Below are positions 1 through 8,911 of a stretch of DNA of 19,484 bases, piece after piece; position 1 is the stretch's first letter, and each line of letters begins with the position of its first letter. Below the pieces are notes generated by a model. That model worked only from the letters and a program-made list of their open reading frames with translations, was not told where the DNA came from and did not search any database. Source of the stretch: Stephanodiscus triporus (lineage: Eukaryota > Bacillariophyta > Thalassiosirophyceae > Thalassiosirales > Thalassiosiraceae); contig JALLAZ010000366.1 in assembly GCA_036939755.1 (NCBI GenBank), positions 1 through 19,484 of the forward strand, written 5' to 3'. Both the position numbers and the translations under genes were made by a program.

Positions 1-110
1 TTGGGTGTTAATATGAGAAGTTTGTTAAATAAAAGCTGTCAAAACTCTGGTTCAGATTTTAGGTACCAATACGCTGAAAAACGCAAATTCACCAATAAAG
101 AGATACGTGT

Positions 111-143
111 GCATATAGACATAAAACTTATAGATGTATAGAC
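111..143. repeat. Left subterminal motifs (GTATAGAC-like)
   Basis: GCATATAGAC (111-120) and ATGTATAGAC (134-143) lie 23 bases apart. They are near-complements of the CGTCTATACG motifs at 3504-3513 and 3635-3644 on the far side of the two transposon genes. Inverted clusters of short motifs near element ends are typical transposase-binding sites, but this assignment is inference. Confidence 0.35.
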
Positions 144-261
144 TTTTTTTGCACACGTGGAACGTCTTTGACGCCCTCCCCCCCTCTCCCATTTCACTTT
201 TTTGACTTCTTACACACTACCGCTGCAGCTCTTTTGTCGTTCGTTGCTTGAATTTGAAGTC

Positions 262-494
262 ATGTCTTCAACCCCCCCCCCATGCGGGCGCGATCGATTT
301 CAATTTTGGTGCTGACTTTGGCAATTTTGGCGGGGACTTTGGTGCTTCCTTTGGTTTTGATGCATATTTGGTGGTGCTTTTGGCAATTTCGCTTTCACTG
401 ACTTTTTGGGGGATTCGGTAACTCTGGTTCATCATTTGCATCCGATGATACGAGTCGTCCTCGTTGGCCTAACCGATTATTCCGTGTCGAGAGT
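262..494 (+). pseudogene. Frame-shifted FG-rich N-terminus of the transposase
   Basis: Three overlapping frames each encode Phe/Gly-rich sequence with no gap between them. One reads DFNFGADFGNFGGDFG from about 296, the next GAFGNFAFTDF from about 370, and the last GFGNSGSSFASDD, which runs directly into the transposase frame. An ATG at 262 (MSSTPPP) leads into a run of ten C at 272-281. A one-base change in that run would place the ATG in frame with the first FG block. A second break lies near a T5G5 stretch at 403-412. I infer that the original gene began at 262 and was broken by at least three indels, or that the assembly has errors in these homopolymers. No function is known for the FG region. 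Confidence 0.5.
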
Positions 495-1664
495 GTGAAG
501 AAGTCCTGCTGGTACAGGAATTTCACTGCGCCGGGTGATACACGAGAGCTCACCCATCTACTCTCCTCCTCAGACCGCTTTGGCGAATTTCATCATTATT
601 TTTGCATGCCACTGAGTAAGGTTGAGGAGTTGACGGAGCAACTCATTGCTTGTGGCTACGTTTGGTATCCGCGGACAAGAAGTCGACAGGCCAAATTTCG
701 CGAGCAGACCGAGTTATTGGTAATGTCGTCACTTTATTTATTGGGGACAGGTGCTGCGTTTCGCTCGTGTCGATCGTTGTGCTCGATCAGTACGTCCAAG
801 GTACAGAAATTTTTTTATGTGTTCATCAATGCAATCGTCGACATGAAAGATGAGTATGTCAGCATGCTGACGAATCTCGCTGAGTTAAATCGTGTGAGCA
901 AGTGCTACAATATGGTCGGTTTGCCAGGATGCATGGGATTGATAGATGTTGTCCATGTTAAATGGGCAAATTGCCCTGCTGGCGACTTTAACCGTGCAAA
1001 GGGCAAAGAGACATTTCCTTCCCTTGGTTTCGAGTGTATTACAGATTTCAATCGCAGGGTACTCTCAATATATGGTCCGCACTTCGTTTCACACAACGAC
1101 ATGGACATCGTCAAAACTGACGAGTATGTGGAAATGGTACGGTCAAAGCACCTATTCCGGGATGCTCAGTGGAAATACTACAATCAGGATGGACACGTGC
1201 GGCAAGAGATTGGTATGTATGTCATATCCGATAACGGATACTTGCGTTGGCCCATGACTATTTCTCCATTCACTCGCACGAGCGTTTCGTCACCTGAGGG
1301 GTATTTCTCTACGAACATAGAGAGCGTTCGCAAGGACGTGGAGTGCACTTTTGGGATTATTAAGAAGAGGTGGCGTATATTGAACAACGGATTTTACCAG
1401 CGAGATATGGTTCTATGCGACAAAATATTTGTGACTTGCTGTTGCTTGAATAACTTCATGTTGGATCTTATGGAGATCACAAATGTCAGGGTTGGTCGTG
1501 GAGCTCCAATGGGTGATGACGGGATTTGGTTGTCAGGTCCAAGGGATGTCGAACCAGAAGAGACGGATCGTTTTTTGTCAATGCAATTTGATCAGCGGAG
1601 AATGTTGCTGGTACATCATCTTTACCAGAAACGTAAATTGGGTGATATGTCTGGACCGAATTAA
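495..1664 (+). CDS. PIF/Harbinger DDE transposase (catalytic part)
   Basis: This encodes the cut-and-paste nuclease of a Harbinger element, which would act in the nucleus on transposon ends. Counting from the codon at 495, the three acidic catalytic residues sit in family contexts: D151 in GLIDVVHV, D246 in VISDNGYLRWP, and E283 in VECTFGIIKKRWRIL. All three are present, so the catalytic core looks intact. The frame is open for 389 codons and ends at TAA 1662-1664. The codon at 495 is GTG and is not a credible eukaryotic start. The frame stays open upstream only to a stop at 399-401, and FG-rich sequence in other frames (262-494) suggests a broken N-terminus. It is either a pseudogene or a gene with assembly errors. 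It converges on the accessory ORF at 1723-3396. Confidence 0.85.
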   Translation: MKKSCWYRNFTAPGDTRELTHLLSSSDRFGEFHHYFCMPLSKVEELTEQLIACGYVWYPRTRSRQAKFREQTELLVMSSLYLLGTGAAFRSCRSLCSISTSKVQKFFYVFINAIVDMKDEYVSMLTNLAELNRVSKCYNMVGLPGCMGLIDVVHVKWANCPAGDFNRAKGKETFPSLGFECITDFNRRVLSIYGPHFVSHNDMDIVKTDEYVEMVRSKHLFRDAQWKYYNQDGHVRQEIGMYVISDNGYLRWPMTISPFTRTSVSSPEGYFSTNIESVRKDVECTFGIIKKRWRILNNGFYQRDMVLCDKIFVTCCCLNNFMLDLMEITNVRVGRGAPMGDDGIWLSGPRDVEPEETDRFLSMQFDQRRMLLVHHLYQKRKLGDMSGPN

Positions 1665-1722
1665 AGTTAATGTCGTAATATAATATTAGTCCATATAATT
1701 TGCAATGTATTATACCGTTAAA

Positions 1723-3396
1723 TCAAGGGGTGAATAGATTATCGTCTCCTTCTGGTGTCTGTTCAATCATTCCTGGCATCTGATTAACAAGATTGACAAG
1801 CCGACGCTCGTACTCCTCCCTCCCCATCCTGGCGACGTAGATCTCCTCGAGACTGCGCATAACCGAAATCTGCGACGTGATCGCATCAACCCTATTCTTG
1901 TCAATAACAGAACGCATACCGTCTACCTTCGCCTTCTTCGCCTCATGGTCCACATCACCGTACTTCTCGACCACGACCGTTCCATTTTGTTGTGTAACCT
2001 TGATTGGCCTCTGTGCCTTCGCCGCCGATCTCTCCTTTTCCGTCTCTTCCTTTTTCTTTTCCCTCACTGCCGCACGCGTTGGCCCGGGGGGTTGCTTTGC
2101 CGGCGTCGTCGAGAGATCCTTATTGTCCTTATGGACAAGAACAGAAAGAATATACTTGCACGAATCGTCCATGAGCCACCAATTGTCGGGAATCTCCTCG
2201 TTAACAGCGACCGGATCACTGTAATCCAGCCCTATCTTGTCAGGATTCCTCTCAACCCACAGCTTCGCCACAAGAGGCTTCCGCAGCTGCTGGAGCTGCG
2301 CTGTGCCACTGGGAAGCTTGCTCAAGTTCCCAACTCCTGGGAACTTATACGCGAATCGTCGCAATGCAGTCAACTCAGTCTCGTACTTACGTAGTAAATT
2401 CTCCGCCGTCATCTCCCCCTTCCTCATTCCCTTGAAGCGATGCGTCATACTCATACGCAAACCTTCCTCCCCGAAACGCGAGTCTGGTATTTCATTGAGT
2501 ATACTAATATACTCACTGTGGAAACGATTGGCACGTAACTCCTTCGTCATCGTACCCATCTCACGCACATTCGCCCCCGCCTCCACCATAACCGCAAGCT
2601 CGACCGACTTGCGGTTTTCTTCAACAATAAGCTCACCGTCCATGTAATGCTCGAGGCGGTCGAAAAAACTATACTTTGACACTTCATGGTCAGTTTTCCC
2701 CAGAAAATTACCATCGTCTTCGTCGTCGGACCAGTTTTTCAATCCCGAAGCGTCGTCGGGGTCGACATAAGAAGAAGAAGAAGATTTCTTAGAGCTGTCA
2801 TCCGCCGGCGACAGGCCACTCGTTTTCCCAATCATATGAGAGGTAGATGGGGGGAGATGGTTTAAAACCGTATACGATAACCCCGGCGTCCTTCTCAACC
2901 GGTCTTGCTCGTCCGGGTCAAGCATGACATGATTACGTTTGGGGCTCGTTGCCTGACACATTTGACAGGGCCCTTCCAACTCCCCACCGTCACCGACAAA
3001 ATGTAGGACGGTACAATCTCCACACCACCACGCGTTCCACAGAGGTGGGAGTGCGGGGGAGGGAACGAGTACCACAGGGGGGGGTGTCTTGGCTGCGCCG
3101 GTGACAGCATCAGCGAGATCAACCGAAACGCCCGGCGTATCTTCTGCATCGTCGGGGGCCTCCTCCGCAACGGCGGCGCGTGGGGTATGATGACACATTT
3201 CACTAATTTTCTCCTGGGCCAATGTCTTGGCGGCACGCAATGGTGAACCACGCGTAGAAGCGGAAACTTTTCCCCCATTATTTTTTTCAGCGGACGCCCC
3301 CACACGAGCAGCGGCGGTGGCAGCAGCGGTAGCAGCGGGGTGAGTTTGGCTGACAATGGCCCGTCCACCGCGTGGCTTGGCGACACGCGGCGGCAT
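1723..3396 (-). CDS. Harbinger-associated accessory ORF with a C4 zinc-finger-like motif
   Basis: I do not recognise this 557-residue protein as a named family. The start is taken at ATG 3396 (MPPRVAKPRGG). The open frame extends upstream to a GTG at 3480, an unlikely start. The N-terminus is basic and Ala-rich, followed by an acidic/Pro segment. Residues 125-147 hold C-x2-C-x15-C-x2-C, preceded by two Trp and resembling a stretched RanBP2-like or zinc-ribbon finger. Next come a Ser/Asp-rich segment, a central helical region with LLRKYETELTALRRFAYKF, and a Lys/Glu-rich segment likely to form a coil. Harbinger elements usually pair the transposase with a Myb/SANT-like DNA-binding protein. I cannot see a clear Myb repeat, so a DNA-binding partner role is inferred from position only. 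It is uninterrupted over its full length. Confidence 0.65.
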   Translation of the reverse strand: MPPRVAKPRGGRAIVSQTHPAATAAATAAARVGASAEKNNGGKVSASTRGSPLRAAKTLAQEKISEMCHHTPRAAVAEEAPDDAEDTPGVSVDLADAVTGAAKTPPPVVLVPSPALPPLWNAWWCGDCTVLHFVGDGGELEGPCQMCQATSPKRNHVMLDPDEQDRLRRTPGLSYTVLNHLPPSTSHMIGKTSGLSPADDSSKKSSSSSYVDPDDASGLKNWSDDEDDGNFLGKTDHEVSKYSFFDRLEHYMDGELIVEENRKSVELAVMVEAGANVREMGTMTKELRANRFHSEYISILNEIPDSRFGEEGLRMSMTHRFKGMRKGEMTAENLLRKYETELTALRRFAYKFPGVGNLSKLPSGTAQLQQLRKPLVAKLWVERNPDKIGLDYSDPVAVNEEIPDNWWLMDDSCKYILSVLVHKDNKDLSTTPAKQPPGPTRAAVREKKKEETEKERSAAKAQRPIKVTQQNGTVVVEKYGDVDHEAKKAKVDGMRSVIDKNRVDAITSQISVMRSLEEIYVARMGREEYERRLVNLVNQMPGMIEQTPEGDDNLFTP

Positions 3397-3503
3397 TTTG
3401 TCATTTCTTAAGGCGGCGATGCTGCGGCGGTACGACAATGATAGGTTGGTGATCTTCTGCGGAGGATTGACGCTGTCCACCTCAACGTGAATATTATTCT
3501 ATG

Positions 3504-3673
3504 CGTCTATACGCACATGCGTACTTGCAGATGGTTTTTTACCTCTACGCTCAACAAAATCACTCAAAAAATTGGACGGAAACATAGGACACCATCCGAA
3601 AAGGAAAAAAACTGGAACATCAAAAGTGTTCCAACGTCTATACGTTTTCCACCTCTACGCTCAAAGAAATCAC
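3504..3673. repeat. Right subterminal direct repeats of the transposon
   Basis: CGTCTATACG occurs at 3504-3513 and 3635-3644. A 23-base segment starting ACCTCTACGCTCAA occurs at 3541-3563 and again at 3651-3673, exactly 110 bases apart with two mismatches. A near-palindrome TACGCA-CA-TGCGTA lies at 3510-3523. All of this is just upstream of the - strand accessory ORF, so it could be subterminal transposase-binding sequence, promoter sequence, or both. Confidence 0.5.
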
Positions 3674-3680
3674 AGCCTGA

Positions 3681-4320
3681 GGGTTGCAAACGATCGCCAT
3701 GGCCTCATGGCCCAGCCAAAGAATGCCGGCATCGCAGATTTTGGTTTCTTGGATAGCGCGGAGGCCGATCGCGGAGGAGGTGGAGACGGCGGCGGCAATG
3801 GCGGAGGAGGAAGCGGAGGAGGAGGAGGTGCACCCTCCTACCCCAGTGACAGCGACAGCGACAATAGCGATGATTCATACCAATGACGAAGAGGGCATAG
3901 AAAGCTGTTCGTTGTGGCGGAGGGGGTCGTGGCGTGGATGGGGGCTGTGGCGGTGGCGCACTTGTACCGTGCAGGGGTATGAAAGTGTATGAAAACCAGA
4001 GAGGCCAAAAATGCTGCCTGTGGCCAAGGTTTCATAAATAGTGGGGAGGACAGACCAAATCAGGGGTATGAATCCCCGCCCCGAACGCTGCCTGTGGACA
4101 GGCCCTATAGAGTATTACCTATTTATTTTAGAGATGGACGATAGGCCGCTGCGAAAAGTAACTCCTCTCTAGAGAGAGAGGGAGAGCAATAACGAGGACG
4201 AGCCTCGCCCCCCCCCCGTGGGAGAACGCTGCTCGTCGTTCGCATTGAAAAATATTAGTATAGAGAATTGTAGAGGGGGCTGGGAGTTGGGAGGGTCTTT
4301 TGCGACCAGGAAATAATTAT
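3681..4320. other. Non-coding flank between transposon and PAS-LRR-REC gene
   Basis: No gene is supported. The stretch 3775-3840 is a GGA/GGC-rich repeat that gives low-complexity Gly- or Glu-rich frames. The motif CAGGGGTATGA occurs at 3972-3982 and 4061-4071, and GCTGCCTGTGG at 4013-4023 and 4087-4097, in the same order, so a unit of roughly 50 bases is imperfectly duplicated. A palindrome CTCTCTAGAGAG at 4165-4176 and a GA-rich stretch lie about 150 bases before the next start codon, where a promoter would be expected. Confidence 0.5.
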
Positions 4321-7300
4321 ATGATGGATCGCAGACACAAGCTCCCGAGCAGCATCATGGACACCGCTGGCCTCACGAGCGCCATCTCGGCGATGTCCGT
4401 GGACGACGACCATGGCCAGCTGCCTGAGCATCAGCTTCGCCACGATGTCGAGAAGCAGCATCAACAACAGCACCAAAGGCGACGGCAGGCTGATCATCAA
4501 CAGCAGCAGCAGCAGCAGCAGGAACGATCATCACCGTCGAAGGTCAGCAGGGAACAGCATCGGTCGCATCTGCAGCAGCAGCAGCAGCAGCGGCAGCAGC
4601 GAAATCACGAAGTCGACGACGAGGAGGCCCACCTTCTAGAGCTCGAGGCTTCCCTCCTTTCGTCCCTCTCTGAGGAGATGCGTGAGGCGTACGACCAGCT
4701 CGATCCGGAGCAGCAGCTGCAGGCATTGGAAATGCTCCGGCAGGCTGCCGACGAGAGGATGAGGCAGCAGGAGAGGCAGCGGCAGCAATTGTTGCTGCTG
4801 GAGCAGCAGGAACAGGATGAGATGATGGACCTGCCGGAAGAGCATTTTATAACTATCGCGTTGAACGGTGAGTGACACGACATTCCTGTTCCTGTTCTTT
4901 TCCCCTTGCCTGCCCCTTCGTACGTCGTCCGGTTTGTGTCGAAGGGGAGATGAGGGACGCCGTCGGTGGGGGGGGGGGGGGAGCTTGGGAAGTTCGGTAA
5001 AAAGAAGGGAATGGAGTCGCCATTTTTATTTGTTCTTCTTCCTTCCTTCCTTCCTTCCTTCCTTCCTTCCCCAAATCGCATGCTCAACAACCTTTTTTGC
5101 ATCAATGAATGTCGCGCACGCACGGCACCTCGACACGCAGGGACGATACTGGGAGCGACGGAGATGGTCACCGGATTCCCCCCCAGCAGTTTGCTGATGA
5201 CATCCGCGTGAGTTTCCTTGTCGTCGTTATCTAGCGACAAAGTCGGTCCGGAGAAATTGATTTCGCCGCCGAATTTGCGAAATAATTACATTCGTTCGTC
5301 ACTTTCGCACTTATTTTTCTCATCGGGATCGTCCCTCTCGTTTTTGTGTGTGTGCTTTCATCGCCCCCCGACGAAACGAAAGGTTTGACTCGGTCCACGA
5401 GGATGACCTCCTCGGCCTCCATGCCATTAAGACCAACTTCTGGGAATGTGACCAGCCGGACGTTGAGGTTTATCTGCGTCGACGGCGCAATCCCGCTGTC
5501 CCGATTTACTACCGCCAGGAGGGGGGCGAGGACGAGGGGGGGGGAGGGGAATGGGTGTGGCTCGTCGTCAAGGTTGTGTCGTACATTGACTCGCCCGTGC
5601 CGGGGATGATCCTGCACGAGTCGCTCGTCGTTGACCTAGGCTCGGCGGTGCTGATAAACCACGTGACGCGCGTCGCGAGTATCCTCCTTCAGGCCGTGGA
5701 GGCATCGTGGGGGGCGGACGTCGTCGGCGCGGACACTTCGAATTCCGTTTCGGGAGGTCCCGGGGGGACGATGATGACGGGGGTGGGAGGAGGAGATCCG
5801 ATGACGGCCGCCTCGGCATTCGTCGACGACGGCTCTGGTGGTGGCGGCGCCGCGGAAATACAGGCGATGCTTTCCGAGGCCGCGAAGTCGATGGGCGTTG
5901 ATCTCTCGGACAGCGATAATCCCCTCAGAGAACTCATGGAGGCGGCCCAGGCTGCGGCAGGAGGGGTTTTGTTGCAACACTGCGGGATGATAATAGATCA
6001 GAGCCATGGCAACCTGACATCCTCCATCGTCGGCGGCGGGGGCGACGACGAGCTTTCGTCCCATCGCAAGAAAAACGCGAAGGATCCACTCGATTACCTA
6101 AAAACGGGGGCGTCCCTTGACCTGTCAAAGATCACGCTGACGGAGGGGGAGGTAAAGCTCGCGATGCTCGTGCTGACGGGACGCCTTCATATCGAGCACC
6201 TCGGTCCCCTGTTGTACCTCGCGTTGAATTCGCCCGGGGTTGACCTGGTCGGGGCTATGGACGAATTCTACCGAATGAGCGAGGCGCAACTGCGTCCCAT
6301 CGCCAACGACGCGCAATCGCCTTGCGATTCAGTCGCGTCGCTAACCCCCCCCCCGCTCGCCGTGATCAACCTTTCGTACACCGAAATCGGAGATCATGGC
6401 ATGGAGGCGTTGAGCGAATTTATTTACCTGGGACATGCCTCCCTCAAGACGCTCGATTTGAGCTTCTGCAACATTGCGAGCAGGGGATTGCTGTCCCTAT
6501 GCGATGGCCTCGCGGCTCGGGGTGCGCGAGGAATGCCGCCATTGCAGGCCCTCTCATTGACAGGAAACACAATCAAAATGGACGCCGCAAAGAAGCTTGG
6601 GAGGGCGTTGTGTTCGTCTTCTGACGACCCGAGGAATGCAAGAAAAAAGCGAAAGAGTTGGAATGAAAATATGATCCAATCATCACCCACCAATAGAGCA
6701 TCGCTGACGTCGTCATTCTCGTCGTCAATGGGTCTCAAGCTGTTGCACTTAGGGAGTACCTCCATTTCCTCCCGTTGCCTGATCGAAATATTGACTGGAT
6801 TGGGGCCGGCATGCCCCCTCGAAGAATTAAAGCTGCACTCCAATAGAATAGGACCGGAGGGCGCTGCTGCACTTGTTGCCTTCCTTGATAGGAGGTCGCC
6901 CGAAAATCTAAATCAGCCTGTCCTGCCTAAGTTGAACAGACTGGACATGTCATACAACGAACTGGGTGATCTCGGGACCACGAATCTCACTAGGGCGATA
7001 TCGAAACGGGCCAAGATCAGTATGACAGAGGTGTCCCTCTCGGGGAATGAAATGGGGTCGAAGGGCATCGAAAGTATTATGAACAAGTTGCTCCAACATA
7101 AGTTGATAACACTGAACCTCGATAATAATAGCATTGGAGACCAAGGGTGTCAACTCGTGGCAGCGTCTTTGCCGAGCATCCCCTCCCTCACGAGGCTCAA
7201 CCTTGCATTCAACGACATTGGATGCCGGGGCATTGCAACGCTCATGCGATCGTTGGTGGGATGCGAATCAATGACGAGCCTGGGGCTGTGCGGAAATGTC

Positions 7301-8911
7301 ATGAAAATATCGGGCGCGATCGCCATGGGTTTTACCCTAGCGCAACATCCTCGCCTTTCGATTCTTGAGCTCGACAATTGCTGTCTCAGCCAGGTGGCGC
7401 AATGTCACATCGTCGCAGGGATCATCTCCAATCGCTGGGTTCCGATGAAGGTTATGCACGGCTTCCGTGTCGGTCCGCCTATGGTCGCCATCGGTGCGTT
7501 GGAAATCGCCGCGCAGCACATGCCAAATGAAGAATGTTTCAGGCTACGACGAGACATTCAAATGAAGACTTTGCTGCAATGGATGGAGAACAATCGCACT
7601 AACATTGCCAGCAGTAATGATCCCAACCTTATTACCAATGATGTGTTGTCTGGTGCGAATGATGCTTCGGGCGCGCCCTCCCAGAGCGCGTATTTGAGGA
7701 TGCTTGATTGGCTTGGTCGCATTCCATTCGATGAATCGGAATTGATGGATCTTCGAAAATACTTTTACGATATCCACGGCGGCGACGGAGATCAGAAGAG
7801 CGAGAATAACTTGAAACACCGAGGAGATATTTTAGCAGCCCTTGCCAGTAATGTCGTTGAGGAGATTTTAGAATCGGAACCCATCGCTTACTCCGTCGGG
7901 GATGGCTCTGTTGGCTTAGATATGTGTAAATTGTATGATGAAGGGAAGTCTTCCAAGAAGGACCAGGCAGACGAAAGCACTGCTAATTCAATTCAGAGCC
8001 CCTTGAGTGATGACATTATGCCCAGAACCTCCGCAGAGATTGGTGAAATGTCTGGTTCAAGCATCTTGGTCCCCGCCGGCAAATCACCAGCCGTTGCTTC
8101 GAGTTCTAACATGTCCAATGGTAGCCAAAGAGACATCGTGACAAGCAGAAGCTCCATGTCAACCATTTCCTTTAGCATGGGCAAGTCTGATTCCCATTCC
8201 CGCTGCAGCAAAAGTTCGAATTCCATGGGCTCTATGACTCGTGCGGACAGCATGCATTCCAAGGCGAGAATTACAATGTTCCCACAATTCACCGCTAAGC
8301 TGGATAATTTGAAGGCAGTGGCGCAGGAAATGATGGACAGTGAGGATGATCCCAATCAGCAGGATATCATCGCTCAACAATTCGCTGAGGCATCGCTAAC
8401 CATATTAAGGCAGCTGCGGTATCACTGTATGGAAAGTGGACTGGATGGATGGAGACAGGGCAAACTCCGCCGAAAGGTATTAATTGTCGACGATAGCATA
8501 GTTACGAGAAAAATGGTCGCACGTGCCTTCGAGAAAGCTAACTTCATAGTGGATACCGCGGAAGACGGAGTGAAGGGCGTTCAAAAAATGAAGGAATTAA
8601 TATACGACATAGCATTTATGGATATCGATATGCCAGTAATGAATGGCTTCGATGCAACCAAGGCGTTGAGGATGTGGGAAGATGCTGTTCGGCCTGGAGC
8701 ACGGCAGCCCATATGCGCCTTAACGGCAGCTCATGTTGATGACTTCGATAGGAGTGAACTGATGAAATTCAAGGATGCTGGTTTGGATGTCATGGAGAGT
8801 AAGCCTTGCAACATACCTCGATTATTCAAGGTGGTGGACGATGTGTCACCGATGTTTAGTGACTTGAGCATTAATGCGAGTCAATTTGATGGCGGTGGCA
8901 TAATAAAATGA
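4321..8911 (+). CDS. PAS - leucine-rich repeat - receiver (REC) fusion protein, 3 exons
   Basis: Exons 4321-4867, 5141-5207 and 5383-8911 join in frame to give 1380 residues. Both introns start GTGAGT and end AG. Residues 1-170 are Gln-rich (runs of 8 and 6 Q) with charged helices likely to coil. Residues about 173-290 form a PAS domain: ITIALNG, TILGATEMVTGFP, FDSVHEDDLLGL, then WVWLVVKVVSYID. The flavin-cysteine LOV motif is absent. Residues about 530-905 hold some 11 RNI/NLR-type leucine-rich repeats (for example LNLDNNSIGDQG, LNLAFNDIGCRG), broken by a Lys/Ser-rich insert. Residues about 1238-1365 are a REC domain with acidic pair D1241/D1242, phospho-acceptor D1285 in FMDIDMPVMNG, T1319 and K1345, so all key residues are present. 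No kinase, DNA-binding or membrane segment is visible. By domain knowledge, PAS would sense a signal or bind a partner and REC would take phosphate from a phosphorelay. How they connect is inferred. Start ATG 4321 is the first in frame. Confidence 0.85.
4868..5140 (+). other. Intron 1 of the PAS-LRR-REC gene
   Basis: The donor is GTGAGT and the acceptor CGCAG, length 273 bases. It contains a run of 14 G (4968-4981) and a (TTCC)n tract at about 5039-5070. That tract is a strong pyrimidine stretch but lies 70 bases from the acceptor. A second GT four bases downstream of the donor makes a tandem donor. Confidence 0.75.
5208..5382 (+). other. Intron 2 of the PAS-LRR-REC gene
   Basis: The donor is GTGAGT and the acceptor GAAAG, length 175 bases. 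Splicing 5207 to 5383 rebuilds a GCG codon and continues directly into FDSVHEDD of the PAS domain. The only AG between 5261 and 5383 in the open frame is the one used. Confidence 0.75.

Larger units (their letters stand above)
1..4107. mobile_element. PIF/Harbinger-type DNA transposon, boundaries uncertain
   Basis: The region holds a PIF/Harbinger DDE transposase on + and a second, convergent ORF on -, separated by only about 58 bases. Known Harbinger elements carry two genes, a transposase and an accessory protein, so this pairing supports one element. Short motifs repeat in inverted orientation outside the two genes: GTATAGAC-like at 111-120 and 134-143, and CGTCTATACG at 3504-3513 and 3635-3644. 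I could not identify matched terminal inverted repeats or a TTA/TAA target duplication. The left end may lie outside the window. The right end is a guess; a GGACAGGCCC stretch at 4096-4105 is one candidate, but the end could be nearer 3680. Confidence 0.6.

Noticed and set aside
3707..3886. Short Gly/Ser-rich frame beginning MAQPKNAGIADFGFL
   Set aside because: Most of it is the product of a GGA/GGC repeat, another frame (ATG 3699) is equally open, and no domain is visible.
4321..8911. PAS domain as a LOV blue-light receptor (as in aureochromes)
   Set aside because: The cysteine-containing flavin-binding motif of LOV domains is absent, and no bZIP is present.
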